64,000 nt of DNA from Cyrtodaria siliqua. Taxonomy: Eukaryota > Mollusca > Bivalvia > Adapedonta > Hiatellidae. Shown here in pieces: positions 1-11,180 of this stretch. Numbering within the stretch: the first letter of the stretch is position 1; every line of letters starts with the position of its first letter. The position numbers and the translations under genes were made by a program. The stretch lies in NCBI GenBank assembly GCA_037043455.1, contig JAWPHD010000133.1:1-64000 (forward strand). Direction: 5' to 3'. The notes beneath the pieces were generated by a model. It had not been told where the DNA came from. It saw only the letters and a list, made by a program, of their open reading frames with translations, and made no database searches.

Positions 1-500
1 GTAATCTAAAAAATAAAATAATAATATTATAATTTCAACATCGATCATGTCTACAGATTTGTAATCTAAGTTCAAACTCCTTACATGATGAGTACCTTTA
101 TATGATGAATAATGTTACACTTACTTAGACAAAGGTTCATATATTAAACCCTTAAAGCCCCAACATATATTAAACCCTTAAAGCCCCAACTGCCATATAA
201 AAGCCAGAAGATGGCGCTGGGGCAGGCTTCTGTATAAATTATGCATGTTTCACATCAGAGGTCCCTTTTTCAAAATTTTGAATAAACTAATGTAAAATAA
301 ATTTTGAAAAGTTGCACAAATACACATTTAAACATGTTATAAATCAATTGGTGTAATTATTTTTTTTAACAATCATTTGCAAAGTATAGTTTTAAAAAAT
401 AATTTAAACAAACTGTCAAACAATTTGAATTTGCCGAGGAGCCTATGAGGTTATGACCCTTGCTAATACAGAATGTAAACATTTCCCACATGGCTGTGTT
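1..500. other. AT-rich unannotated sequence with a 26 bp duplication
   Basis: No gene is visible. A roughly 26 bp unit ending in cttaaagccccaac occurs twice in tandem near 139-190. The rest is low-complexity A+T-rich DNA. Confidence 0.6.
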
Positions 501-510
501 TATCAACAAG

Positions 511-826
511 AGGGCTGGCGTGGCGCAGTCGGTAGCGCGGCGGATTTGTAACCGGAGGCCCCGGGTTCAATCCTCCGTGGTGCCACTGAGTTCCGTCGGT
601 GTGTTCTTGGGCAAGACACTTTTCCTTAGCCTCGTCCGTCGGATGGGGACGTAAACCGGGCGGTCCCGTGTATCGGTCTATCAACCGAGCACGTTAAAGA
701 ACCATAGGAATCTATTCGATAATAAGAGTAGGGCAGGTTCCCGGATTCCTATGTCTCCTTCCCCTGTCTCTGGGGCGGCTCTAAATAACCTGTACTGTGT
801 TGATGAGCCGTTAAACAACATTCAAT
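511..826 (+). mobile_element. SINE-A copy 1, complete, with 10 bp TSD
   Basis: A tRNA-derived SINE in forward orientation. The head carries a pol III box A-like stretch (tggcgcagtcggtagcgcgg, about 521-540) and a box B (ggttcaatcc, 564-573). A body with the segment ttcttgggcaagacacttt follows, then a tail ending near ttcaat. It is flanked by the perfect direct repeat tatcaacaag at 501-510 and 827-836, which fixes the ends and shows retroposition. The same body recurs on the minus strand at 19.8, 44.5 and 47.6 kb. The short open frames across it are not genes. The middle segment resembles conserved SINE core domains of marine invertebrates, but I cannot assign the domain by name. Confidence 0.9.
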
Positions 827-836
827 TATCAACAAG

Positions 837-1806
837 GATGGGCTTCTGCTCTGTATTATCATCAAAACCAGACAATGTAAAGCATCACATTAAGCTGGTT
901 GTCAACAGACCTTCAAAAAGGCACCAAATTTTGATTTTGTGTAGTTAAAACTGTTTCAATGTTCATTTGTAAAATATTATTGTGATTCAATTCAAATATA
1001 GAGTCAGCCGCTTCAGCTTTGTAAGACAATGTTTACATCAGCTATTGTTTTAGTTGACAGACAGGCAGGCTGTGCACAGCAGTGAATAGGCCCCTCCTAC
1101 AAATATTTACTACTGTGTCAGTAACTGTTGGGGGAAATTGTGATATACATGTCATAACATTAACAGTATGTTTCCTTAATTATGTCAGTAGTTGTTATGA
1201 CATTTTATGAATCCTGGATGCTGATGGCAATGGAGTTATTTTATTTGAAACACATACTGTCTTTTCAAAGTAATTGTTTACTAACAATAGCCATACTAGG
1301 AAAACTCGTACTTCATAGCTTAATGGTTCACAAAATATTATGTGTTTGTTTGTTTGTACCATACACCCTAAAAGAGGGACCTCAGTTCAATTTTTTTTTA
1401 TACACCCCCTATTCCACTTGCATTTTTGCTTCCAGTGTCTTCTTTTTCTGTCCATTTTTGCGGATAAAAACAACAGCATGAAACCTCCTAATAATACCAG
1501 AACAGAAGTGAATTCTCATAACTCAGGTTAATGAAATGAGGCAATTGTTTTAAATACTAGCTGCTTCATTATTCCTAAATAATCGTTTCCATGGTTTAAA
1601 TGGCAAGGTGACTGATACCTGTGGTTACACTTTTAAGAGGCCATAATTTGAAAAATATTGAGCTTTTAAAGTCTTCTTTGTTATTTTCTGAAATAAGGCA
1701 CCATCTCTGTATATTAATTTTGGTTCAGTAGTTTTGATAAGTAGACCACGTTGCTATTTAAACTATAATTCGTTATAGTTTAAATCTTTTATCATAATGT
1801 TAAAGT
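837..1806. other. No feature seen
   Basis: A+T-rich sequence with short open frames only (longest 99 codons, no recognisable motif). Nothing can be supported here. Confidence 0.5.
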
Positions 1807-2052
1807 CCAGGGCCCTGTTTTATTAAAAATCTTACAATAAGTCTCAACTTTTTAAATTGTTCACCTTTTTCACCTACCGGTAGGCATTCAATGTAGACAA
1901 TTATGTGTGCATGTAGTGCAGAAATATCCCATGTACAAGAAAATGAAATGAAAAAATCATGTTTATTTAAAAAGTGTAATTTATAGTGAAGCATATAAGA
2001 AATTGATTTACGATCAATGTGGTCTTAGTTGTTTCATAAAACAGGGCCCTGG
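1807..2052. mobile_element. Short MITE with ccagggccctgtttta termini
   Basis: The left end reads ccagggccctgttttat and the right end is its inverted complement (ataaaacagggccctgg), giving a 246 bp element with TIRs of about 16 bp. The CAGGG start is hAT-like, but I see no convincing TSD and no coding capacity, so the superfamily is open. Confidence 0.55.
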
Positions 2053-2495
2053 AATCTTCACAGGGTAAAATAGATGTTTTCAAAGCAGAATTTTGTGTTA
2101 TCGATCGTAATTAAGTTTAGAATTTGATTAATCCAAGGACAGTTTGCCATGTTTAAAGTACCTGACCGATGAATAAATTCGCAACATCTCAATCACTTTT
2201 TTCAAGAATATCTTGAATGTATCTAGAAGATTTCCATATTAATTACATCATTATAACTAACATGGCACGACTTAGACATGCACTAAAAGGAATTTACATT
2301 CTAAATCAGTCATCATCAAAGTTTTGCATGTCATATAGTCGATGCTCAATCTATATTTCATTTACATGAAAGCAGTAATAATAATGATTATCTGAATCCT
2401 TTTATTCGATAATCGCATTTAAATCAACTTTTAACCTTTTAGAAACTAATAAATAGTTCCGACTTTTGTTCTTTGTTATGTTCTTTTGTTCTTAA

Positions 2496-2692
2496 CTCCA
2501 AAAATGGAGTGAATATTTTGGAGTCATTGTTTCTACACTAAATTTGGAGTCTTAATTTTCCTTACAATTAATATCTTTTTAGAAACTAATACATTTACTT
2601 GCGTTACTTCATTTGCAAATACAATTATTTATTTATTGATTAAATTTCTTTAAAATGCATGTGTTTATTAAGCTACCCAATTTCAACAACTA
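2496..2692 (+). repeat. Dispersed repeat, arm 1 of an inverted pair
   Basis: About 195 bp rich in ggagt/actcc motifs and ending in tttcaacaacta. An inverted copy with roughly 85% identity by eye lies at 5813-6010. The pair could be arms of one ~3.5 kb element or two independent insertions. The DNA between them holds FB1 and a separate TIR element. Confidence 0.6.
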
Positions 2693-3158
2693 ATTCCAAA
2701 ACTGCACATCTAATTTTAACTTGGGCACTGTTACTATAATTATGTTCTAAATGAAAAGTCCTGGTTTGAAGAACGGTTCGGCTGACAGAGCTCTAAGTTC
2801 CCATAAACTTTAATGCTTTTTGTTTTCAGTCTCTGACACTGGTACAACTCACAGTCAGCTGTCTTCTGACAAGTATGTGATAATTGGATTTGACTGACAT
2901 ATTGGAACTCTGTATATCCCTCACACTGGATGGGAGGAGAAAATTAAATCATCAGTGACACTGGTCTTAAATTCATTTGAGCACCTGCTCAAGAGTAGAT
3001 TAATAGAAATAAAACAAGCAGGTTACTGTTATCGGCCATTTTCCGCTGTCCGAACCCAAGACAATGTTTACTTTAACTCTCAAAACAGCGGTACATTAAC
3101 TGATTCATATCGGGAGGGTGGTGGAAGCTTATTTTCACATGATTATCCTATATTTAAG

Positions 3159-3333
3159 AAATAGAACATCGTTTACTGTGAATTATCGTTTAATATATAA
3201 CGGTTTGGAGTTCAATTGTAAACAATAATTTCACGAGCCCGAAGAGCCCGAAGGGCGAGTGAAATTATTGTTTACGATTGAACGACAAACCGTGATATAT
3301 TATAGATAATTCACCGTAAACGATGTTCTATTT
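3159..3333. repeat. Foldback FB1: long hairpin with two tandem G.A modules
   Basis: The whole stretch folds on itself. The ends aaatagaacatcg and cgatgttctattt pair, and most of the ~80 nt arms are complementary around a loop near 3241-3252. Two internal modules do not pair canonically: GGAG (3207-3210) faces CGAC (3283-3286), and CGAG (3234-3237) faces CGAG (3256-3259). Each gives two adjacent G.A mispairs closed by Watson-Crick pairs, with perfect stem directly on both sides of the inner one. There is no coding content and no clear TSD. Confidence 0.8.
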
Positions 3334-3770
3334 TTATTCTAATACCCCTAAAATGTGAAAATAACGCACACATCTGAAATCTTTCGCATTGCTTTGCTTG
3401 CTCTCCTAACGTTGCATACGTTACAATGCGGAATGCGCAATGCTTATTCTCCTAACGTTGAAAAATTACAGTGATATGATTCGTTCAATATAACGAGATA
3501 TTTCAAACTAGGCTATATAGTGCGGGTGTATTAGAATTTCTAATAAGATCATTCCAATGAATTAAGTATATAGATGATCTTTATACATGAGTATTATTGT
3601 GTATTATTTGTTATAGTGTATTACTACTTTTATCCAAAGAATTTATACTCAGTCAATAAAAGTATCTAAGTCAATGGCTGGCTGGCTCCTGCTACTTAAA
3701 CCTGCATGGCCGGTAGCATCTACAAACATCAGATAAAGGCAGGGCTTACAGTGAACAGCTGATAATACAC

Positions 3771-4918
3771 CATACATGCCAAATTTTCCGGCATCACATC
3801 AGGGAGATTGGACTTCCAAATCAGGGAGATTTGATCCAAATCAGGGAGATTTGCAAAAAGCCGTGAAACCATCACATTTGTTCAAATATTTTATATAAAT
3901 GTTGACAACTGTTACTTTATTTATAATTTTATTTTGTATTTCATTATAGTGATAATGAAGTAGATGAAAACAAATAACAGTATATGCATAAACTATCAAT
4001 TTTTAATCATTTTGGTCACACACACAATAATGAACATCACATTTTATTGTTTTATATATTACCCTCACCCCCTTACAATGTTACACAACATCTAACAATG
4101 TTACACCTAGCATTTCTTTGCAATGTCACACAACATTAAGATTATGATTAGTGATTACCTTTTATTTTTTTCATTTGATAATGTTACACAACATCTTATA
4201 ATTTGACACAAAGTATTTCTTCTTTTTCGACGAAGTCGTATTTCCCGACGAATTAAACCGACGTTTAGACATGGTGCTTGTACAAACGACGAAACATGTT
4301 TGAGACAGAACATGCTTAAAATTCAACTATATGTGGCCTGACATGCACAGTAGTGCAATTAAAATCAATTAACACTTAAAGACCGAAAACAACTGACAAA
4401 ACATGGTTAAACTTACCGAATGTAGGCAAAATCCTTCTCAACTTAGAATAATACAAGCGGATGCAATCAACCCCTGGTGATTGGTGTAGTTAACGCTAAT
4501 AGTCGGCATCGCACATATATTCTACAATTAATTATGTACCTACTTCAAATGTTTTCTTAACGTGTTAATTATCCTAATTTGTTGGTTTGTTTACACGGCC
4601 ATCTTTCAATAAATCTCGTCGTGTGCTAGAGATGCTAGAAGCGATTTCATTGGTTGGTTGCATTATCATAACCCCGCCTTGACCGATTAGACAAGCGACA
4701 TGGTAGACACGCTTTGAACACATGATGTGTAGACAATCAACTATACTAGGCAATTGTAACCTCATTGTTAGACATGCTGTGTATTACAAATTGCAGACAA
4801 TCAACTATACTAGGCAAATAATTGATTTCCGGGAGGTTTTGAGCGGCTTCCCTGTGATCGGGAGATCAAAGGCAAATCCGGGAGACTCCCGGAGAATGCG
4901 GGAGATTTGGCATGTATG
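3771..4918. mobile_element. Non-autonomous TIR element, 7 bp TSD
   Basis: The left end catacatgccaaat and the right end atttggcatgtatg are inverted complements. The direct repeat aatacac flanks the element at 3764-3770 and 4919-4925. Subterminal regions carry tandem gggagattt-type motifs (3800-3860, 4830-4910). The 21 bp motif beginning gacaatcaactatact occurs twice (4732, 4797). No transposase is visible in the 1.15 kb body, so the superfamily is not assignable; a 7 bp TSD would be unusual. Confidence 0.75.
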
Positions 4919-4925
4919 AATACAC

Positions 4926-5812
4926 TGAACTCAAACTATTAGTGATTAATAATGCTTGCCTCTAAACTGCATAGGTGCTGACCAGCATAGGGTATAAATA
5001 ATACCAGAATCTCTGATATTTTGTAATTAAGACTATATTATCGGCATATTGTAAAGAATTAAAATAGCATAATAACACAACCTTATTCACATTATTGCAG
5101 ATTGATCATAATGACCAGATCATTTGAAAATTAAGATAATTTGATAATTAAAAAGTTTAACTTTTATATAATAAAAAATGAATAGAAATGTTAACCCTTA
5201 ACTTGTTGAGCATGAATACAATGATTTATGCAGTTGGTGTGTACCAGATCAGCCTGTGAGTAACTCACATACTGATCAGGGTTTACACTGTTCGCTGCTC
5301 CTCTCCCCACAGTTCAAGTAATACTAGTGTTTCAGAGATTAATGGGCAATATGGTCACAGGATGTGGTGGTCATTATTGACCATATGTTTGAGGGATATG
5401 CTGATACAAATTGGAGTATTTATCACTATTTTTTATGGAATTAAAATACTAACAAGTTACTGTTGAACGAACCTCACATGCTTACATTGTTACATAAAAC
5501 TGCATTGTCCAATTAGTCATGTCCCTACTGAGAGGCTTTGACCACAGAAGCAATAAAATGTATGAACTTAGATATCCAGACAATATAACCTCAAAAGATA
5601 ACAGTCAGAGTTTTCTTAATGACTCTTTATTGGTCTGATGTGGCACCAAGGGATCAATTTATCTTCGGCCAATGATTCAAAGGTAATAAGTCCTAGTCCT
5701 GTTTTACTGAATGCCTATTAAATAAGGTAGTTGTCAAAGGAATTACTGCATATTGTTTACATATGCAGGGGTCAAACAGAATTTTCAGAACCTGGATTAA
5801 AATAATGATTAT
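4926..5812. other. No feature seen
   Basis: A+T-rich sequence without a supportable gene, repeat boundary or RNA. Confidence 0.45.
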
Positions 5813-6075
5813 TAGTTGTTGAAATTGGATAGCTTAATAGACACATGCATTTTAAAGAAATTTAATCAATAAATAATTGCATGTGCAAATGAAGTAACTC
5901 AAGTAAATGTATTAGTTTCTAAGAAGTTATTAATTGTATGGAAAAATAAAACTCCAAATTTAGACTCCAAAAATTGACACAAAAATATTCACTCCAAATT
6001 TGACTCCAAAGTCACTCCAAAATGTGACTCCAAGGTCACTCCAATTATTCACTCCACTCCAAGACTCCACTCTAT
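5813..6075 (-). repeat. Dispersed repeat, arm 2 of the inverted pair, with an actcca tract
   Basis: The inverse of 2496-2692: it begins with tagttgttgaaattgga and runs into many actcca/gactcca units up to about 6070. The actcca tract extends further here than in the partner. Confidence 0.6.
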
Positions 6076-6127
6076 ATAATATACTATGCCGTGTAATAGT
6101 ATCATCTAACACTGCTACACACAAACT

Positions 6128-6277
6128 ATGCCAGGAAATAAAGTGGCAAGGCGAGGGCCGACAGTGGCGAGGGCGCCCGGTAAAAGACGGAGAAGTGAGT
6201 TGGCTTCACAACAGGGCAGATCCACCAACCATGCCCAAGCTAAAGGGAAACAGGTCCAGCTCGAATGTTGGGTATAG
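6128..6277 (+). pseudogene. Possible decayed mobile-element ORF start
   Basis: A 49-codon frame begins MPGNKVARRGPTVAR and is strongly basic. It has higher G+C content than its surroundings and ends at a stop. The following ~450 bp is also less A+T-rich and contains short open pieces in other frames (for example LEQRLAVYEG near 6630). The basic N-terminus and broken downstream frames suggest a degraded retroelement or transposon gene. I do not recognise the family and the call is weak. Confidence 0.2.
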
Positions 6278-7438
6278 TCATGAGTCAGCAGGATTGGTGG
6301 ATGATTCGGTAGAGGTAGATCATTTCTTCGAGATCAACATCGCCATCATTACACTCTGTAAAGACTGTATATTGTAATTGTCTGACTGTGAGTTCAGTCC
6401 CAGACAGCTCACAAGATTTATTTGGTAGCACGTCAGTATCAGAAACAGATTGATTCCTTGGGGAACGAACGGTTGCCGCCTAGTACAGAGAGAGAAATTA
6501 TTCTGGAGAGGAGATAGTGAAGCTAGTGACCCTACAGTGGAAGAGAATAACCAGTCGATACACCAACAACTGACCCGAAGCCCGAGCATCACCAGAGCTG
6601 TGTCATCTTAACACAAAAATATCTCGGAGCTTGAACAAAGGCTGGCAGTATATGAGGGGTTATCCTTCCTGGTACAATATCACTTATGAGGGAGATCCTG
6701 CAGCGTACACATACACATTACTGGATGATCTGAAGGCCGGAAACCTGTTAATCATGATTGGATGAAATAGGTATATTAATCAGTCTTGTCCGTCAGTATT
6801 AATTAAGTTAGTCACGGTTTGTTCCAAAAACAACAACAAAAAACAAAACAAACATCTCGTGCAGGATTTATATATATTTTATATATATTATATTCTATAT
6901 CACATACTTTTCATAGAGAAATACTGATCTTTCACTAATAAAAATGTAATCAATGTAAAAACAACAACAACAAAACAACAACAAAAAACATGACTATTTT
7001 TGGTCTCAAGATATATATGCAGGTGTTGTTTTCAAATGTCAATATCTTTTGGTTGGTATAAGTTTTTTTCTTGAAAAGGCCTTCAAAATGGTATATTACA
7101 TATATATATGTTTCATTAATAATTATATATAAAAACAAATGGTCGAACCAGCCTATTAAAGGAACGATTTGGGAAGGAGGGTTTGTTAATTTCCCAATGA
7201 TACTAAAACCGGCTTGGGAACTTAAAGAGTCTATAGTACACACAGGGATTCTGGGGAAATAAAAATAAAAAATTATAATGGGGTCACCATGTAATCATCA
7301 CAGAATACTGCCTCCTGTATTTGCATTTAGTGGGTTGCGTCATTTCCCAACATTAAGTGGGTTGCATCATTTCCCATTGAAGCCTGTTGCGAGTCTCTAA
7401 CAGCCAAAGTATCAGAGTGGGCTGAAAGAACCCATGAC
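6278..7438. other. AT-rich sequence, A/CAA-rich patches, no gene
   Basis: It contains (caa)n-like patches near 6830-6860 and 6957-6990 and a gtgggttgc-rcatttccca duplication at 7329-7378. Nothing else is supportable. Confidence 0.45.
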
Positions 7439-7646
7439 TAATACAATACAATACAATACAATACAATACAATACAAAACAATGTTTATTCAGAAAGCCAA
7501 TCATTTCATAGCATATTCCATACAATGTACAGACATATAAGAGTAATGTTACAAAATAAAATGTAATAAAAGTTACATACTTGGCATATTAATATTAATC
7601 ATCGAAGACAAGTTATAATTAATTCAATTTCGTAGTTGAAGGGACT
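7439..7646 (-). mobile_element. 3' UTR and tail of the LINE (segment 1)
   Basis: On the minus strand this reads a UTR with an aataaaca signal followed by a (TTGTA)n-type pentanucleotide tail (7439-7480 on the plus strand as repeated atacaa). It is the 3' end of the non-LTR element whose coding remnant lies at 8608-9693. The Harbinger-like element at 7650-8604 separates the two parts. Confidence 0.65.
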
Positions 7647-7649
7647 TAA

Positions 7650-8604
7650 TGCTAGGTTCCCACCATCACGATTCGCGGCACGATTGAAATCGTGGTCTTA
7701 ATCGTGGACTAATCGTGGTGATCCTATCAGATCTTATCAGATCTTGAGGTCAGTCGTGGCAATCGTGTTAATTGTAGAAATTTTTTGAATGGTTCAAAAT
7801 TTTTCTACGATCAACACGATCAATTGTCAATCGGGATCATTGTATCAGATCGTATTGCATCGTAACAAAGCAGATAGGAGTTGATACGAGAAGATGCGAG
7901 TAAATGCGAGTAGATACGAGTAGTTACGTTTTTTACACGAACGCTCACGATCTGTAATGAGTTCTCGTGCCCATATATATACCGGACAAGATTTAATGCG
8001 TCTCATTCTGCAATCTACTCTTGAAGAGAGCACATCTTAGTAACCTGCCTTTGCTAGTAATTTTTAGAGCCTTTGAGAGATGCCACTCAAGGGTAAAAGT
8101 TCAAGAAACAATGAAGTCCATGGTCAGTCGGGCTGTATATATACCCGTCGGGGTCCAGTCGTAGCTCAAATCGTGATCACCCTCGATCAAGATCGTGAAA
8201 GACATCGCGACCACAATCGTATCCTATCGTAATGGAGCGCATCGGTTCATGATGAACATATCGGAACGTATCGGAACGTATCTGCACGTACCAGATCGTC
8301 CCAATTCGGGGAACCCGATCGTGATCATCGTGTCAGATCGAGACCCAATCGTGGACTCGATCGAAACAATCCTATCGGAACGTATGTGATCGTATCTGAA
8401 CGGGAGATCAGTCCGTGACAGATCGTGACACCTGAAATTGACAAATCATGACCATATCGAATCCGAGCGCAACAAATCGTATCAGAACGTATCGACTCGC
8501 ATCACCTCGTATCCAAACCTGAAATTTCAGAGAAGTTCCACGATCAGCTACGAATGGCCAATCGTGGCGTTCGTAATGGATCGCACGACAGTGGGAACCT
8601 AGCA
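7650..8604. mobile_element. Harbinger-like non-autonomous element, TSD TAA
   Basis: The termini are TGCTAGGTTCCCAC and its exact inverse GTGGGAACCTAGCA, with TAA on both sides (7647-7649, 8605-8607). A 3 bp TWA duplication is characteristic of PIF/Harbinger. The 955 bp interior has no ORF. It is instead saturated with short motifs built on atcgt/acgat (atcgtgatc, cgatcgt and similar), continuous with the terminal sequence, so the interior looks like amplified subterminal repeats. It is inserted in a minus-strand LINE. Confidence 0.8.
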
Positions 8605-8607
8605 TAA

Positions 8608-9693
8608 GTTTAAAGTAACTTGTTGCTAAACCTTCAATAAAAGTTAGGGGATTTTAACACAGTTAGCACAAGCTTAGACTGATCTTGTGTGGCACTCTCG
8701 CTCTGTGAAGGAGTAAACACACTTTGTAATGTTTCTAGCATTGTTATACAGTGGACATATAAAATAAAATTTTGTCTACTCTGTTTTTGCAGAAAGGGCA
8801 GTACCTATTATCTGGCTGGAATTGTTTTGGGGGGATTTTTTATATTTTAGGGATATTTAGGTAATGAGCACTTGTTTTTAGTTTTGTAATGAGAGAGCGG
8901 TGTTTTTTTGGTAAAATTATATTCGAAAGTTGTTTATGTCTATTGTAATAATTAAACATGTTTTTAAGCCTGTGAGCAAAGGGTATCCACCAAGCTCTGC
9001 CCGACAAGCAATATTTGCATTTTTGTTATGTACACCAAGAATGTATTTACAATACTTAATGTAATTTTTCGAAAGCCGAGTTATCATAAAATCTGGTTTG
9101 TAATCCGATATCTAGAGCTCCCACTGCCATAAGTAAGTATTAGTACAATCATGCAGTCAAAAAGTTTGAGCTGCATTCTGACCGGTAAATTTTTTAGTCC
9201 TTTAAGTTTGCTTCTTAAATCGAATGATTCGAGCTTTGCTTACACAAAACCTGTAATTGTTCTGCAGCTTGCCTGAAATCTCCTGTGTAGTGTAATGTGA
9301 TGCCAAGATACTGGAATGAATTAAATTGTTGCTGCAGCTAAAGTGCTTAAGTATTTTTCTTTAAGCGTTCTTTTATTAATGATCAATCATTATCATGTTA
9401 ATGTTAACTTCAATCTTAAGTTTCCACTTTCGTCAATATTCAGACAATGCGTCTATACTGTGTTCCAGTCCATTTGCATAAAGCAAGCAGTTGAAATTGA
9501 TCTCGTTTAATTGTATAGCGTCAGACAAGTCTGGAATCAAAAGTATCAGTAATACCATTATGTTAATATTAAAGAGTAGAGGGCTTAAGCTGTCGCCCTG
9601 TTTCACTGCTCTCTTTGCTTCTTTTTCGGTACCCATTGATGATGTTCGTTTAATTCTAAATTGTGTGTGTGTGTGTGTAGAGCATTTAAACAA
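8608..9693 (-). pseudogene. Decayed LINE reverse transcriptase (ORF2 remnant)
   Basis: On the minus strand, 9693-9433 encodes AVKQGDSLSPLLFNI, a classic non-LTR reverse transcriptase block. CLLYANG follows, where the catalytic YADD has become YANG. Downstream, frameshifted pieces continue as FQYLGITLHYTGDFRQA and YCKYILGVHNKNANI...ELGGYPLL, as expected for the region C-terminal to the RT domain. The copy is dead: it has several stops and frame changes, loses the catalytic aspartate, and is 5'-truncated. A (TG)n run at 9662-9679 lies in the remnant. It belongs with the 3' tail at 7439-7646. The clade is not determinable by eye. Confidence 0.8.
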
Positions 9694-10210
9694 GCCTCAA
9701 GGGCAAATTCAACTTACTGCAAATACTTTAACAATGGATGGGAATGCCCATTCATCCCGCATTGCAAGTTCAACCATGCCGGTGAAAATTGTGGAGGGAA
9801 TCATAGGTCATATTTCCCCATCTCTTCCGAGAAGGATCAGATATATAGGGAGTATTTTTGTGGAGGTGAACATCTATGGTAGATGTTCATGTAGCAGTTT
9901 GTACCGCATTGCAAGTTCAACCATGCCTGTAAAAATTGTGGAGGGAATCGCTCATCTCTTCCGAGTAGGATCAGATATATTGGGAGTATTTTCGTGGAGG
10001 TGAACATCTATGGTAGATGTTCACGTGGCAGTTCATCCCGAATTGCAAGTTCAACCATGCCTGTGAAAATTGTGGAGGGAATCATAGGTCGTGTTTCCCC
10101 ATCTCTTTCGAGTAGGATCAGATGTGCAGGAAGTATTTTTGTGGAGGTAAACTTCTATGTTGGTGAACATCTATGATCTATGGTAGATGTTCATGTGGCA
10201 GTCCAGGGAC
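9694..10210 (+). repeat. Tandem copies of a CCCH zinc-finger-coding segment
   Basis: The first copy (frame starting 9661) encodes CKYFNNGWECPFIPHCKFNH, a perfect C-x8-C-x5-C-x3-H finger, followed by a GENCGGNH knuckle-like stretch. Two further partial copies follow at about 9905-10030 and 10035-10200. Each repeats the block encoding HCKFNHAC.NCGGN plus ~90 bp, then aacatctatggtagatgttca. The later copies keep only the C-terminal half of the finger and do not stay in one frame, so this is not an intact protein. Fingers of this type occur in host CCCH proteins and in some retroelement gag-like proteins. I favour a mobile-element origin given the context. Confidence 0.5.
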
Positions 10211-10785
10211 AGACTGATATGTTATTTGGGGGGTTACCACCTGGCCTTTTCTCCTGACCTGACATGCTACCAAGCTGCAGGGTGAAGGTTACCAAGGTTA
10301 ATAATATGTGTGCGGTGTGTGTTTATTGTGGGGTTTACATCTGGGTAACGATAGAACCCTCTCCACCTTTATGTATAGAGAGGAGGCCCATTTCAGCTAA
10401 ATGTTGGGCACTGGTTTCTGTGGGGGAAAGGGTAATACAGGTGGTCCCCAATGGCTGTCCATGGTAGTCTGTAAGTATTGGGACTTGACACTATGTTATT
10501 AAACATTGGTCGCTGGTTAGCCAGTAATGAGTACATGTATGTCTCGGTTGTCTCCCCGGGCCTCAACAAAAATTGTAATTTATAATACATAACCCTGTAG
10601 CCAAACTAAAAACCACTACAGTATATGTTGTAAGTTACCATATGCTTATGGTGCAGGGGTTATGGTGTAAAAGAAAAATGATATTTAAAGGAAATTAGTT
10701 ATTACAGGGAGTTGCATTCCTCGTTGAAGAAGGCCTGTACAGAGGTGATCACACTTTGTTCGTCTGTAGTCAGGCTTTATTTTCA
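10211..10785. other. No feature seen
   Basis: Mixed sequence with short frames and nothing recognisable. Confidence 0.4.
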
Positions 10786-11180
10786 CCCTATCGTCTTAAC
10801 TCTTAACGAGGCAAAATATAGCATTTTTAACTAAATCAAGGGCCATAACTACGCTGTTGCTGGTCCGATCAGGCTGGTTTTTGAATTTGTCTGAGCTTTC
10901 ATTGATATTAACAATCTGTTAGTGTTTGGTAAAGATCGGATGAAAAATGAAGGCATCGTCTTAACGAGGCAAAATATAGCATTTTCAACTAAATCATGGG
11001 CCATAACTCTGTTGTTACTGGTCCGATCTGGCTGGTTTTCGAAATTGTCCGAGCTTTCACTGATATTAACAATCTGTTAGAGTTTGGTAAAGATCGGATG
11101 AAAAATGAAGGCCCTATCGTCTTAACGAGGTAAATGTTAACGGACGGACAGGCGATGGACAACTCGCCATCCCATAAAAA
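10786..11180 (+). repeat. Two ~160 bp tandem units and a ggacggac tail
   Basis: Two adjacent units share cgtcttaacgaggcaaaat, ggccataactctg, ggtccgatc and ggtaaagatcggatgaaa, followed by a third start and gttaacggacggacaggcgatgg. This is the general build of the repeat-cored elements seen at 27, 36 and 51 kb. The left boundary is not clear. Confidence 0.6.

Noticed and set aside
512..590. tRNA gene with box A and box B
   Set aside because: It is the head of a SINE: it continues into a conserved body, has a TSD around the whole unit, and recurs as dispersed copies.
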